DNA from: Dethiosulfatibacter sp. | GTDB taxonomy: Bacteria; Bacillota_A; Clostridia; Tissierellales; Dethiosulfatibacteraceae | Assembly: GCA_019084435.1 (NCBI GenBank) | Contig: JAHRFV010000189.1 | Span: 1 to 23,637, forward strand | Reading direction: 5' to 3' | DNA: 23,637 nucleotides | In this document: positions 14,957 to 23,547 of the stretch, one piece after another | Layout: each line of letters opens with the position of its first letter | Position numbering within the stretch: position 1 is the first letter of the stretch | Notes under the pieces: generated by a model | What the model saw: only the letters and a program-made list of their open reading frames with translations | What the model was told of the DNA's origin: nothing | The model's database searches: none | Position numbers and translations under genes: made by a program

Positions 14957-17900
14957 ATGAAAAAGAGGAAAATACTGGCATTAGTAATTGTTTTCACAAT
15001 GATAGCTTCATCTTTAACGGTTGGCTATTCGGCAATGCATGAGTTTAGTGATATGCCTGACAATTGGTCGACAGAGGCTTTACAAAATGCAGTTCACAAT
15101 GGACTGTTAAATGGTGCGGATGGCAAGATTATGCCGACGGACAATCTTACTAGAGCACAGATGGCAACTGTCATTAATCGTGCCTTCGGGGCTGAGGTTA
15201 AAGCTGACATTCAAAACTATACCGATGTACCTTCTGGTGCTTGGTATTATGATGAGATGGCTAAAGCTGTTCAGATGAAAACCTTTCAAGGCTCAGAAAA
15301 CATGCTTTCACCGGATGATGCGATTACAAGAGAGCAGGCATTTATTGTCATGGCAAGAGCGCTTAAACTTGGATTGACTGATGTGGAACCGGAAGGGTTT
15401 TCTGATTTAGCAGAAATATCATCCTGGGCTAAAGATGAAGTGTTTAGCATGATAGAAGCGGGATATGTTAAGGGATCCAATGGGAAACTTAATCCAAAAG
15501 CCACTATCACAAGGGCAGAATTTGCTCAACTGATGGACAATTTGATAAAGCAATACATTAGTGTAGCAGGCGAATATACTGAGGTCGTTGATGGAAATAT
15601 TATGATTAATGTTCCTGATGTTACGCTTAAGGATGTTACGGTGACCGGAGACCTCATTATAGGGGATGGAGTCGGTGATGGAGATGTAACCTTAGATGGT
15701 GTTGAAGTAACTGGAAGGCTGCTAATTAGAGGCGGTGGTAATGACACGATTATTATTAGGGGTAACTCAAATATTCGAAATATTATCATTGCTAGAGTTG
15801 ACGGGATTGTAAGAGTATATAATGAAACTGGTGAAGAAATCGGTGAAGTGATAGTTGACGGCAGTGATGATGTCATACTTGAAGGTGTATTTGGTAATAT
15901 TGAGATACTGGCTGATAATGTAGATGTATACGCATTGAGAGCGGTTTTTTCTGATTCTAATCTTTCTGGTGATAATAGTAGAATCATATTACCTGAAGTA
16001 GATACTGAGCCAAAAAAAGACTCAGTACGATCTGTTTCTATTGGTGGTGATGCAGATTTTATTGGCTCTACTATATCAGCTATTGTAGCTCCAAGTAACG
16101 CAACTGTTGCATACAAGTGGCTCATATCAGACACAGCAGATGCTGGATTTGTCGAGATTGAAGGAGAAGTAACTTCTGATTATGGAATAACTGCCGATGA
16201 CATTGGCAGATTTATAAAAGTCGAAGTAAGAGGGACAGGAGATTATACCAGAACTAGAACAAGTGAGGCTGTAGCTGTAGGATTTGGTGGATTTGATGCG
16301 GATATAGATGCTCACGAAATATCAAATTGGCACCATCTGAATAATATAAGATATGTTTTGGATGGCGATTTTGTCATGACAGCTAATCTTGGCGTACCGG
16401 AAGAAGAAGTGATTGACCTCGTAATGCCTGAAATAACCTATGAAACTAAGGGATACTATGAAGTAGTAGGTGTCGATGGATTTGAACCTATCGGTCTACC
16501 TATGATACAACCGCGTTCTGTCACAGCCTTTGGTGAAGAAACTGATTTTCTGAGCCAATTATTTACCGGTAGCTTTGATGGAGATAATCATGTTATAGAT
16601 GGTTTATATGTTGACCGGGAGATGAATGTCACTTCGGCTGAAACTGCAGATATAAGTAACGCCGCAGGTCTGTTTGGGATTATTTATCAAGCAGATATAC
16701 GGAATCTTACCATTAAGAACAGTGGGGTTTTTGGAGCACATTATGTTGGCGCTTTGGCAGGTTACAGTAGGGAAAGCACAATAACAAATGTTCACAATGA
16801 CTCTGACAATAATATGACTAAAGGCAGTGGGCCTCAAGGTTTCGTGTTAGGATATTCAAGAGTTGGAGGTATAGTAGGGATTAATGATTCTGGTACGGTA
16901 GTCGATTCCAGCAATGATAGCTTTGTAATAGGTGAAGAATACGTAGGTGGGATTGCCGGAAGTAGTAATGCAGTTAATGGTGATGCTAGTCCTTCGGTTA
17001 TGATACTTTCAGAGGTTCCTAATTTGTATGAAAGCTATATAACTGACTCATGGAATGAAGGCTGGATAATAGGTCATAAAAATGTTGGTGGAATAGCAGG
17101 TAGCAATGGTAGGGAATACGATCCTGAATATTTGGGAGGAGTTCAAAGTCTAGTATCTTTACCTGAAGTCCCATCTTTCATAAACGGATGTTACAATAGT
17201 GGCTTAATAGCACCGATTGATTCAAGGTTTTCAAATACTGGAGATAACCCGGTAGGATTAGGTGGAATCGCTGGATATAATACAGGTACTATATCTGAAT
17301 CATACAACGAAGGTAATGTTGGCGATGAAATGAGGATGAGCTTGGCACTGAGCAATGTAGAGATTTCCGGTGTATCATACGAAGCCTTTAAAGTCGGAGG
17401 ACTAGTAGGGAGTGATCATCGTGGTAAGATTTTAAACAGCTATAATAAAGGTGACATTTACGGAGCAGAAGCTGTGGGTGGAATAGTTGGGTATGCTGAT
17501 AGTTCGGAAATCACAAACAACTATAATGTTGGAAATATTACTGTATCATCCATGGAAGATTCAACATTAGCTATATTAAATAGATACGGAATTTTTGGAC
17601 AAGAGAGGGATGCTAATTTTGCAGGAAATTTTTACCGTGAAGATGAAATGGAGGGAAAGGTTGAAGCAACTGCAAGCAGAGATCGTGGCGTCAATGGTAG
17701 AACAATCGAGGAATTAAGGAATCCTCTAACTTATCAGCTAGTAATTGATACTAAAGTTATCTCTGATAATATTTTCTGGGATTTCGAAGACATATGGTTT
17801 ATGGATCTTACCAATAATAATGGATTACCTATGCTGAGATGGGAAGATGACGTGTTTGCAACAGAGCCATCTTTACATGTTACAATGCCGTCTTATACAT

Positions 17901-18625
17901 TAACATATGGTGAGAGCACATCCCAAGCTGCGATAGCGACTGAGGGTTTGGTGGAAGTGTACGGAGAGGTAGTAGAGGGTGAGTTTACTATAATGGATAA
18001 TTTTAGTGGATTCGGTTTTGGTACAACAACTATGAGAATCAGCTTTATTGTTCCTGATGATAGTAGCTTCTTATCTTTCCAAGGTATTGCCGAAGTCACA
18101 GTCTCAAAGGCTGATTTGACAATTACAGCTGATGATGCTACAAAGGTATATGGTGAAATTCTGTCATTTGATGGCACAGAGTTTACTACCCATGGATTAA
18201 CAGAATTCGATTCGGTAAACACGATAGATCTATCAAGTATTGGAGCCACAACAGGAGCAGCAATAGGCACATATGATATAGTGGCTTCAAATGCTTCGGG
18301 AAGTGGTTTGAGTAATTACAATATCACTTATGTTGTCGGCACCCTAACGGTAACCCCAAGAGCGATTGAAGTAACTGCAGCTACTGATGTTAAAGATGAA
18401 GACGGCAGTTCCTCGTCAGTTGGAATACCTACATTGACATCTGGTTCATTAGCAGATGGACACACAGGTAACTGGAGTCAGTCTTTTGACGATGAAAATT
18501 TTGGAGAAAATAAGACAATTACTCCGGAGGGTAATATCACAAGTGATAGTGACAATACTGATGTAACTGAGAACTATGATATCACATTTGTTACGGCTAT
18601 TGGTTCAATTAATCCAATACGCTAA
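14957..18625 (+). CDS. Secreted SLH-anchored surface protein with GLUG and MBG-type repeats
   Basis: This 1222-residue exported protein starts with a signal peptide (KKRK, hydrophobic core, likely cut after Ala26). Three SLH domains follow at about 30-75, 88-137 and 148-196, with FSDMPDNW, YTDVPSGAWYYDEM, and TRAEFAQLMD. They bind secondary cell-wall polysaccharide. Residues 210-345 are a Gly/Asp-rich beta region (GDLIIGDGVGDGDVTLDGV, GRLLIRGGGND) seen in other SLH proteins. An Ig-like stretch (355-445) and GLUG-type repeats (about 570-870; GGIVGINDSG, GGIAGYNTG, GGIVGYADSS) follow. MBG-type domains (about 975-1222; LTITADDATKVYGE, NYNITYVVGTLTVTP) close the protein. No catalytic domain was recognised, so an adhesin or structural role is inferred. 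AAGGGGAGG supports ATG 14957. It has its own promoter and a strong terminator. Confidence 0.88.
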   Translation: MKKRKILALVIVFTMIASSLTVGYSAMHEFSDMPDNWSTEALQNAVHNGLLNGADGKIMPTDNLTRAQMATVINRAFGAEVKADIQNYTDVPSGAWYYDEMAKAVQMKTFQGSENMLSPDDAITREQAFIVMARALKLGLTDVEPEGFSDLAEISSWAKDEVFSMIEAGYVKGSNGKLNPKATITRAEFAQLMDNLIKQYISVAGEYTEVVDGNIMINVPDVTLKDVTVTGDLIIGDGVGDGDVTLDGVEVTGRLLIRGGGNDTIIIRGNSNIRNIIIARVDGIVRVYNETGEEIGEVIVDGSDDVILEGVFGNIEILADNVDVYALRAVFSDSNLSGDNSRIILPEVDTEPKKDSVRSVSIGGDADFIGSTISAIVAPSNATVAYKWLISDTADAGFVEIEGEVTSDYGITADDIGRFIKVEVRGTGDYTRTRTSEAVAVGFGGFDADIDAHEISNWHHLNNIRYVLDGDFVMTANLGVPEEEVIDLVMPEITYETKGYYEVVGVDGFEPIGLPMIQPRSVTAFGEETDFLSQLFTGSFDGDNHVIDGLYVDREMNVTSAETADISNAAGLFGIIYQADIRNLTIKNSGVFGAHYVGALAGYSRESTITNVHNDSDNNMTKGSGPQGFVLGYSRVGGIVGINDSGTVVDSSNDSFVIGEEYVGGIAGSSNAVNGDASPSVMILSEVPNLYESYITDSWNEGWIIGHKNVGGIAGSNGREYDPEYLGGVQSLVSLPEVPSFINGCYNSGLIAPIDSRFSNTGDNPVGLGGIAGYNTGTISESYNEGNVGDEMRMSLALSNVEISGVSYEAFKVGGLVGSDHRGKILNSYNKGDIYGAEAVGGIVGYADSSEITNNYNVGNITVSSMEDSTLAILNRYGIFGQERDANFAGNFYREDEMEGKVEATASRDRGVNGRTIEELRNPLTYQLVIDTKVISDNIFWDFEDIWFMDLTNNNGLPMLRWEDDVFATEPSLHVTMPSYTLTYGESTSQAAIATEGLVEVYGEVVEGEFTIMDNFSGFGFGTTTMRISFIVPDDSSFLSFQGIAEVTVSKADLTITADDATKVYGEILSFDGTEFTTHGLTEFDSVNTIDLSSIGATTGAAIGTYDIVASNASGSGLSNYNITYVVGTLTVTPRAIEVTAATDVKDEDGSSSSVGIPTLTSGSLADGHTGNWSQSFDDENFGENKTITPEGNITSDSDNTDVTENYDITFVTAIGSINPIR

Positions 18626-18637
18626 ATCACTTGACTA

Positions 18638-18670
18638 GAACTCTGCAGTTAATAGCTGCAGAGTTCTTTT
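18638..18670 (+). terminator. Strong intrinsic terminator after the SLH/GLUG gene
   Basis: GAACTCTGCAG (18638-18648) pairs perfectly with CTGCAGAGTTC (18656-18666) around a 7-nt loop, followed by TTTT. The 11-bp stem without mismatch should separate transcription of the two large surface genes. Confidence 0.9.
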
Positions 18671-18694
18671 AAAATAAAGGAATACTAAAATATT

Positions 18695-18713
18695 GATAAA
18701 AATAATCATTATT
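18695..18713 (+). promoter_or_regulatory. Candidate Fur-type operator upstream of the protease gene
   Basis: The 19 bp GATAAAAATAATCATTATT match the classical Fur box GATAATGATAATCATTATC at 16 of 19 positions. In the 7-1-7 form, TGATAAA-A-ATAATCA (18694-18708) matches 12 of 14. The site ends 2 bp before the -35 hexamer of the protease promoter, where a bound repressor would block RNA polymerase. The region is AT-rich, so a chance match is possible, and Zur or PerR boxes are similar. Confidence 0.4.
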
Positions 18714-18715
18714 GA

Positions 18716-18744
18716 TTGTTTATACTAACAAAATAGAGTAGAAT
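18716..18744 (+). promoter_or_regulatory. Sigma-A-type promoter of the SLH subtilase gene
   Basis: TTGTTT (18716-18721) and TAGAAT (18739-18744) are separated by 17 bp, 38 bp before the start codon at 18782 and after a strong terminator. The protease gene therefore appears to be a single-gene transcription unit. Confidence 0.65.
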
Positions 18745-18781
18745 GGTACTGATATTGGGAATAAGAAAAGGAGACGAAAAA

Positions 18782-21700
18782 ATGGCAAATAATAGGAGTT
18801 TCTCTCTATTAGCTTTAGTATTGACTTTTGTGTTATTTGCAGGATTGGTCATGCCTGCAACTGCATTTGCATCGTCTTACAAAGATAAAGAAGAGTACGA
18901 TTATATAGTAGGATTTGATACTGGGACTGTTAGAAGTATGACGGATATAAGTGCAGAAATAGCTTCTCATGGCGGTAAAGTGGAGAAGAACTATGGGCGT
19001 ATAAATGCATCGAAGGTAAAAATGACTAAAGGCGCTGCAGAAGCCCTGAAGAATCAATCAGGGATTTCTTTTGTCGAGCCTGATTACCCGGTGTATGCAG
19101 CATCTCAGACAGTCGGATGGGGAGTAGAAAAGGTGTATGAACTGGAAGACTATCCTTTCCCAAGCTGGTCTGTTACATCTGGACAGGGCATAAGAGTAGC
19201 TGTGTTAGATACCGGGATAGATCAAGGGCATGAAGACATACCTACACTTAGCGGAGGATACAATTCTACAGGTGATGAAAGCTATTGGGATACCGATATA
19301 AATGGACACGGAACCCACGTTGCAGGCATCATCTCAGCTCAGAATAATGCTATTGGTGTGTTGGGCGTATCGCCAGCTGTTGATCTTTATGCAGTAAAAG
19401 TGTTAGACAACAGTGGAAGTGGAAGTATCAGCACTATTATGGATGGTATTCAATGGGCTATTGAAAATGATATTAATATTATTAACATGAGTTTGGGCAC
19501 ATACGAATACAGTTATGCATTGGAGTTATTATGCAATGCAGCATACGATTCAGGTATTCTATTAATTGCTGCAGCAGGAAACAGCGGGACAGCCGCTGGA
19601 ACAGAGGCTAATATAAACTACCCGGCTCTATTTGACTCTGTAATGGCAGTAACCGCATCAGATCAGATGAATAGCAGAGCGTATTTTTCTAGTACAGGCA
19701 TCCAAGCTGAAGTTATGGCTCCGGGTGTTAACATTTTAAGTACTATACCTGACGATGCTCTCAATAGTAATTTAACTGTGGATGGAAGCAGTCTATCATT
19801 TATATCGAAGATTGTTGAGGGTTCAGGCATAGGTGAAGTATCAGGACCATTGATAGATATAGGTTTAGCTTCAGACTTAGGAGCAATAGAAACTATTTTA
19901 AATGAAAAAAGCATTGCTCCAGAAGACAATTGGATTGCACTAATCGATAGAGGTACGTTGACTTTTTCCGAAAAAGTATCCAATGCTATGTCTAAAGGTG
20001 CTGATGGCGTGGTGATCATGAATGATAGCGATAGTATATTTGATGAAGCTACCTTAACACTATATGCTTCAGAAGCAGATCGTGAAAAAGCTTGGATTCC
20101 GACAATTTTTGTTGCATATCAAACCGGACAGGATATTCGAGTAGATAACAGGTACGGAACGGTAAAAGTAGGCTATAGCAATTATGGCAACAAAAGCGGC
20201 ACATCTATGGCTTCTCCACATGTAGCTGCAGTAGCTGCTGTGCTTTGGGCGGCAGATCCAACCTTGAGCAATGCTGATATAAGACAGATCATCACAAGTA
20301 CTGCTTTGGATCTTGGGCTTCCTCAACAGCATCAGGGATACGGTCTTGTTCAACTAAACAGTGGACTTGAACTAATTCTGAGCAGTTTGGAACCTGATAT
20401 ACAAGAGCCTTTAATACTATCTGATTTTAGTGCTGAGAGCAAAACATATGACGGGAGTAATTCTGCAACAGGTAGTTTCAGTGATAATAGAGATAGTGGA
20501 GACGTTCTGGAGTTTACTTATGATGTAGAATTTGTGGACAGCAATGCAGGGCCAAACAAGCTGGTCAATTTCTCAAATATAGAGTTATCAGAAGGCTTGC
20601 ATAAAAACAAATACATCTTGGCTACCACAACTGGACAGGCTATAGCTAACATCAGTCCTGCAGTATTGACAGGATGGCCTGAGTCACCGTATATAACATA
20701 TGGAGATGCTGAGCCTGATTACTTTATGGATTTTATTGGATTTGCTGTTGGCGAAGGGGTAGAAAATTTAGACCAACTCGAGTATGTCATTGATTCAGAC
20801 TATGAGGCTGGTGCTCCTACAGGGGTTTACAATTTAAGTATTTCAACTCTGGACATAGCAGCTTTGAATTATGAGTTTAATATTGTTAACACCAATACAT
20901 TTGTAGTAGCGCCAAAGGCTTTAGATTTAGAAGGTGGTTTTACTGTTTCAGATAAGATATATGACGGTACTAAATCAGCGGAAATACTAGCAAATTATTT
21001 AAGTCTTCTAGGTGTATTGCCAGGAGATGACGTCTATATTGCAGATATAACCGTGGCGTTTTTATCTTCTGCTACTGGTAATAATGTAGAGGTACAGATA
21101 GCAGATATAGTATTAGGTGGTGTAGATGCTGGCAATTATAGATTAAATTCGGAAAATATGCCAGTAAGTTATGCAGACATCAGTTCACCAGCGCCAGCTC
21201 CAAATCCACCATCAGGTGGTGACTTTTCAGGAGGCGGGTCTTCTGGAGGCTCAGCGGGTGGAGGAGGAGGTTCATTTGAGATTGTTGAAGATGAACTGGC
21301 TTATGCTACCATGGAAGGCACTGATGGAGTGGATGTTGGCACAATCATAGAAGATGAAAGCAATGGAGAGCTTTATACAAAAATAATCTTAGACAATAAA
21401 AAAATGGAAGATATCATTAATGACATACAAGATGTAAACGGTTCTAGAATAACAATATCTTCTGATAAAGATACAGCCATGTTTGAGATTTCAATGACAA
21501 AAGAGACAGCAGATCTATTAGGTAGAAACAATATGGAACTGGAGGTACTATCCCCAATAGGTGGCTATGTATTGCCTTTGAATTTGTTGAGTTTGGAAGA
21601 CGCGATAAGCCTAAGCCTTGTTATTACGATTCCAGATGAAGAGACGATCAGTTTGATTAATCAGACGATTCTAAGAATGGGAATGAATAGTGTTGCTGAG

Positions 21701-22498
21701 CCAGTAGAATTTTCGCTTATCATTGAATATGAAAACGGTGAGGTAAACATAGATAGTTTTGGTGGTTATACCACTAAACTGGTGCCTTTGAAAGAAAGCT
21801 TTGATAGCAATCGATCATTTGCAGGGGTTGTGTTTGATAGTAACGGTAACTTCAATCACTTACCATCTAAATTAGTTGTCATAGATGGAAAATCTTATGC
21901 ACTTATCAAATCTATGAGCAACTCAGTTTATACCGCTATCAGAAAAGAAGTTTTTGCATTGGACATGAATAATCATTGGTCACAAGAAGCTGTCAGTGAT
22001 CTTGTATCGAAATTAGTTATTACTAATCCTGAGACTTTTAAACCAGAAGATAACATTACTAGAGCAGAGTTTGCAGATTATATAGCGAAGGCTTTAGGCT
22101 TGTATAGATCTGGTGCTGATTACAGGATGACATTCAGTGATGTAGATAGTAACAGTACTTTTGCTGATTCCATCAGTGTGTCAGTTGAGCACGGCATCAT
22201 AGAAGGATACACAGACGGAACCTTTAAACCAAACGATACTATAACCAGGCAGGAAGCAATGACCATGTATGCAAGGGCTATGGATTTAATAGGCTTGGAG
22301 TACAAAGACAGTGAAAGAATACTGGGGTATGTTGACAGAGACAGAGTAGCCGATTGGGCTTACGAAGAAGTTGCCAAGGTATTGAATGCAGGTGTTTTTA
22401 ACGGAACTAGTCCTACAACAATATCGCCGGATTCTACCTTTAGATTTGCAGAGGCAGCCACAGCAATCAAGAATCTCTTGGATCGGTATATGAATTAA
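18782..22498 (+). CDS. Secreted cell-wall-bound subtilisin-like serine protease (S8) with PA insert, YDG/MBG-type and SLH domains
   Basis: The 1238-residue protease has a signal peptide (cut near Ala30) and an I9-like propeptide (about 38-107; YDYIVGFDTG, VEPDYPVYA). The S8 catalytic domain holds Asp143 (VAVLDTGID), His176 (NGHGTHVAG), oxyanion Asn267 (AAAGNSG) and Ser475 (GTSMASPHVA), so it should be active. A PA-type domain (about 335-465; WIALIDRGTLTFSEKVSNA) is inserted before the serine, as in lactocepin- and C5a-peptidase-like enzymes. YDG-like units (SKTYDG, DKIYDG) flank an MBG-like unit (about 545-800). A Pro/Gly/Ser linker (802-832), an unassigned beta-rich region (835-1055) and three SLH domains (1060-1238; NHWSQEAVSDL, GYTDGTFKPNDTITRQEA) follow. 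AAAAGGAGA supports ATG 18782. Autocleavage of the propeptide is expected; the target proteins are unknown. Confidence 0.95.
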   Translation: MANNRSFSLLALVLTFVLFAGLVMPATAFASSYKDKEEYDYIVGFDTGTVRSMTDISAEIASHGGKVEKNYGRINASKVKMTKGAAEALKNQSGISFVEPDYPVYAASQTVGWGVEKVYELEDYPFPSWSVTSGQGIRVAVLDTGIDQGHEDIPTLSGGYNSTGDESYWDTDINGHGTHVAGIISAQNNAIGVLGVSPAVDLYAVKVLDNSGSGSISTIMDGIQWAIENDINIINMSLGTYEYSYALELLCNAAYDSGILLIAAAGNSGTAAGTEANINYPALFDSVMAVTASDQMNSRAYFSSTGIQAEVMAPGVNILSTIPDDALNSNLTVDGSSLSFISKIVEGSGIGEVSGPLIDIGLASDLGAIETILNEKSIAPEDNWIALIDRGTLTFSEKVSNAMSKGADGVVIMNDSDSIFDEATLTLYASEADREKAWIPTIFVAYQTGQDIRVDNRYGTVKVGYSNYGNKSGTSMASPHVAAVAAVLWAADPTLSNADIRQIITSTALDLGLPQQHQGYGLVQLNSGLELILSSLEPDIQEPLILSDFSAESKTYDGSNSATGSFSDNRDSGDVLEFTYDVEFVDSNAGPNKLVNFSNIELSEGLHKNKYILATTTGQAIANISPAVLTGWPESPYITYGDAEPDYFMDFIGFAVGEGVENLDQLEYVIDSDYEAGAPTGVYNLSISTLDIAALNYEFNIVNTNTFVVAPKALDLEGGFTVSDKIYDGTKSAEILANYLSLLGVLPGDDVYIADITVAFLSSATGNNVEVQIADIVLGGVDAGNYRLNSENMPVSYADISSPAPAPNPPSGGDFSGGGSSGGSAGGGGGSFEIVEDELAYATMEGTDGVDVGTIIEDESNGELYTKIILDNKKMEDIINDIQDVNGSRITISSDKDTAMFEISMTKETADLLGRNNMELEVLSPIGGYVLPLNLLSLEDAISLSLVITIPDEETISLINQTILRMGMNSVAEPVEFSLIIEYENGEVNIDSFGGYTTKLVPLKESFDSNRSFAGVVFDSNGNFNHLPSKLVVIDGKSYALIKSMSNSVYTAIRKEVFALDMNNHWSQEAVSDLVSKLVITNPETFKPEDNITRAEFADYIAKALGLYRSGADYRMTFSDVDSNSTFADSISVSVEHGIIEGYTDGTFKPNDTITRQEAMTMYARAMDLIGLEYKDSERILGYVDRDRVADWAYEEVAKVLNAGVFNGTSPTTISPDSTFRFAEAATAIKNLLDRYMN

Positions 22499-22510
22499 AA
22501 TATTAAAACA

Positions 22511-22542
22511 AAAAACAAAAGGGACGGTTCCTTTTGTTTTTT
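22511..22542. terminator. Bidirectional intrinsic terminator after the protease
   Basis: AAAAACAAAAGG (22511-22522) pairs perfectly with CCTTTTGTTTTT (22530-22541) around GACGGTT. A-rich and T-rich arms on both sides allow function on both strands. The GGGACGGTTCC core resembles dispersed palindromic repeats known from Bacillota. Confidence 0.85.
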
Positions 22543-22564
22543 GAGTGTTATAAGTTTGTTCATC

Positions 22565-22596
22565 AAAGCTCTGGTATATCACTGGAGCTTTTTTTT
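22565..22596 (+). terminator. Second intrinsic terminator just before IS66
   Basis: AAAGCTCTGG (22565-22574) pairs with CTGGAGCTTT (22582-22591), with two G-U pairs, followed by eight T in all (22589-22596). It ends 1 bp before the IS66 left end and may be a backup terminator for the protease. Confidence 0.65.
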
Positions 22597-22722
22597 CGTA
22601 AGCGCACAATAAAAGATGTATTTAATCCCATCTGAGAACATGAGACAATAGGACATCATGCAACACTTTTAGAGTAAATACAAGTGTTGCAAACACTTTA
22701 AAAGTCTCAGGAGGGATTTCAT

Positions 22723-23085
22723 ATGGATATGAGAAGTGTCAACCATCAGGCAAAAATCATGGAATGGAAAGAGCTGATTACCGAATGCCGAAGAAGCGGC
22801 AAAAGCATCAGTGAATGGTGCGGGGAAAACACAATCAAACCCAGCCAGTATTACTACTGGTTAAGAACTATCAGAAATGAGGCACTCGTTCTGGCAAATA
22901 AGCCAGATAGTGTTCCCCAGTTGCCGTTTGCACAGGTCAAAATCAAGGAAGAAACGCCAGCGGCAAACCCAAACGGCAGCACCTGCGCAGTGCTAAGATC
23001 AGGTTCCTTCACCCTTGAAATCACCAATGGCGCAGATGTCAAGGTGCTCGAGCACGTGTTAAGGATGATTGGCAACCGATGCTAG
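22723..23085 (+). CDS. tnpA: IS66 accessory protein TnpA
   Basis: The 120-residue protein has the IS66 TnpA layout: a helix-turn-helix-like N-terminus (WKELITECRRSGKSISEWCGEN, IKPSQYYYWLRTIR), a variable linker, and a C-terminal FTLEITNGADVKVLEHVLRMI segment. It is needed with TnpB for transposition of IS66 elements, and its exact role is not settled. AGGAGGG precedes ATG 22723 by 8 bp. Its stop overlaps the tnpB start by 7 bp, which suggests translational coupling. The possible hairpin that reaches the ribosome site may hold down expression when the element is read from outside. Confidence 0.92.
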   Translation: MDMRSVNHQAKIMEWKELITECRRSGKSISEWCGENTIKPSQYYYWLRTIRNEALVLANKPDSVPQLPFAQVKIKEETPAANPNGSTCAVLRSGSFTLEITNGADVKVLEHVLRMIGNRC

Positions 23086-23435
23086 CAGAGCTTGGAAGAT
23101 CCGTCAAGATATACATCGCCTGTGGCCGAACGGACATGAGAAAATCCATTGATGGCCTGTCAGCTATCGTCTCGCAGAACTTCAAGCTTGATCCCTTTGA
23201 CAAGAATCTCTTCATCTTCTGTGGGAGAAAAAGCGACAGGATCAAAGCAATCTTGTGGGAAGGCGATGGGTTCCTTCTTTTGTACAAAAGACTGGAGGAC
23301 GGCAGGTTCAAATGGCCAAAGGATGAGACGGAAGTCATGGAACTGACCCCGCAGCAGTACCGATGGTTGATGGAAGGACTGTCCATTCACCAGAAGAAAA
23401 CCATTTCAAATGTAGAGGGAAAAACGATTCTCTGA
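23079..23435 (+). CDS. tnpB: IS66 accessory protein TnpB (Orf2 family)
   Basis: This 118-residue protein is a full-length IS66 Orf2/TnpB: VKIYIACGRTDMRKSIDGL near the N-terminus, then LDPFDKNLFIFCGRKSDRIK, ILWEGDGFLLLYKRLEDGRF, and a final LTPQQYRWLMEGLSI. The family is highly conserved and required for IS66 transposition, but its biochemical role is not clear. It overlaps tnpA by 7 bp. Unlike elements in which tnpC follows at once, a terminator-like hairpin and a promoter lie in the 112 bp before tnpC. Confidence 0.95.
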   Translation: MLAELGRSVKIYIACGRTDMRKSIDGLSAIVSQNFKLDPFDKNLFIFCGRKSDRIKAILWEGDGFLLLYKRLEDGRFKWPKDETEVMELTPQQYRWLMEGLSIHQKKTISNVEGKTIL

Positions 23436-23436
23436 A

Positions 23437-23478
23437 TGTCTGAAACTACTGAAAAATACAGTATTTCAGGCATTTTTT
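23437..23478 (+). terminator. Terminator-like hairpin between tnpB and tnpC
   Basis: TGTCTGAAACTACTG (23437-23451) pairs with CAGTATTTCAGGCA (23459-23472), with one bulged base and one G-U pair, followed by TTTTTT (23473-23478). It would stop much of the transcription that enters tnpC from tnpAB. Confidence 0.7.
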
Positions 23479-23480
23479 GA

Positions 23481-23509
23481 TTGTTTTTGTAGCCCGTAAA
23501 TGGTATAAT
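23481..23509 (+). promoter_or_regulatory. Promoter for tnpC inside IS66
   Basis: TTGTTT (23481-23486) and a perfect TATAAT (23504-23509) are 17 bp apart, 38 bp before the tnpC ATG and directly after the hairpin. This would uncouple tnpC transcription from tnpAB. Confidence 0.65.
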
Positions 23510-23547
23510 GAGATAGACGTTAAACTAGAAGAAAGGCTAAATTCCAA

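Noticed and set aside
15526..16134. Minus-strand open frame of 202 codons rich in Ser, Pro and Thr
   Set aside because: It lies antisense to the SLH protein. The low-complexity composition comes from the Gly/Asp-rich coding strand, and no start signals are visible.
23149..23390. Overlapping open frames on both strands inside tnpB
   Set aside because: These are shadows of tnpB; only the 23079-23435 frame has IS66 TnpB motifs.
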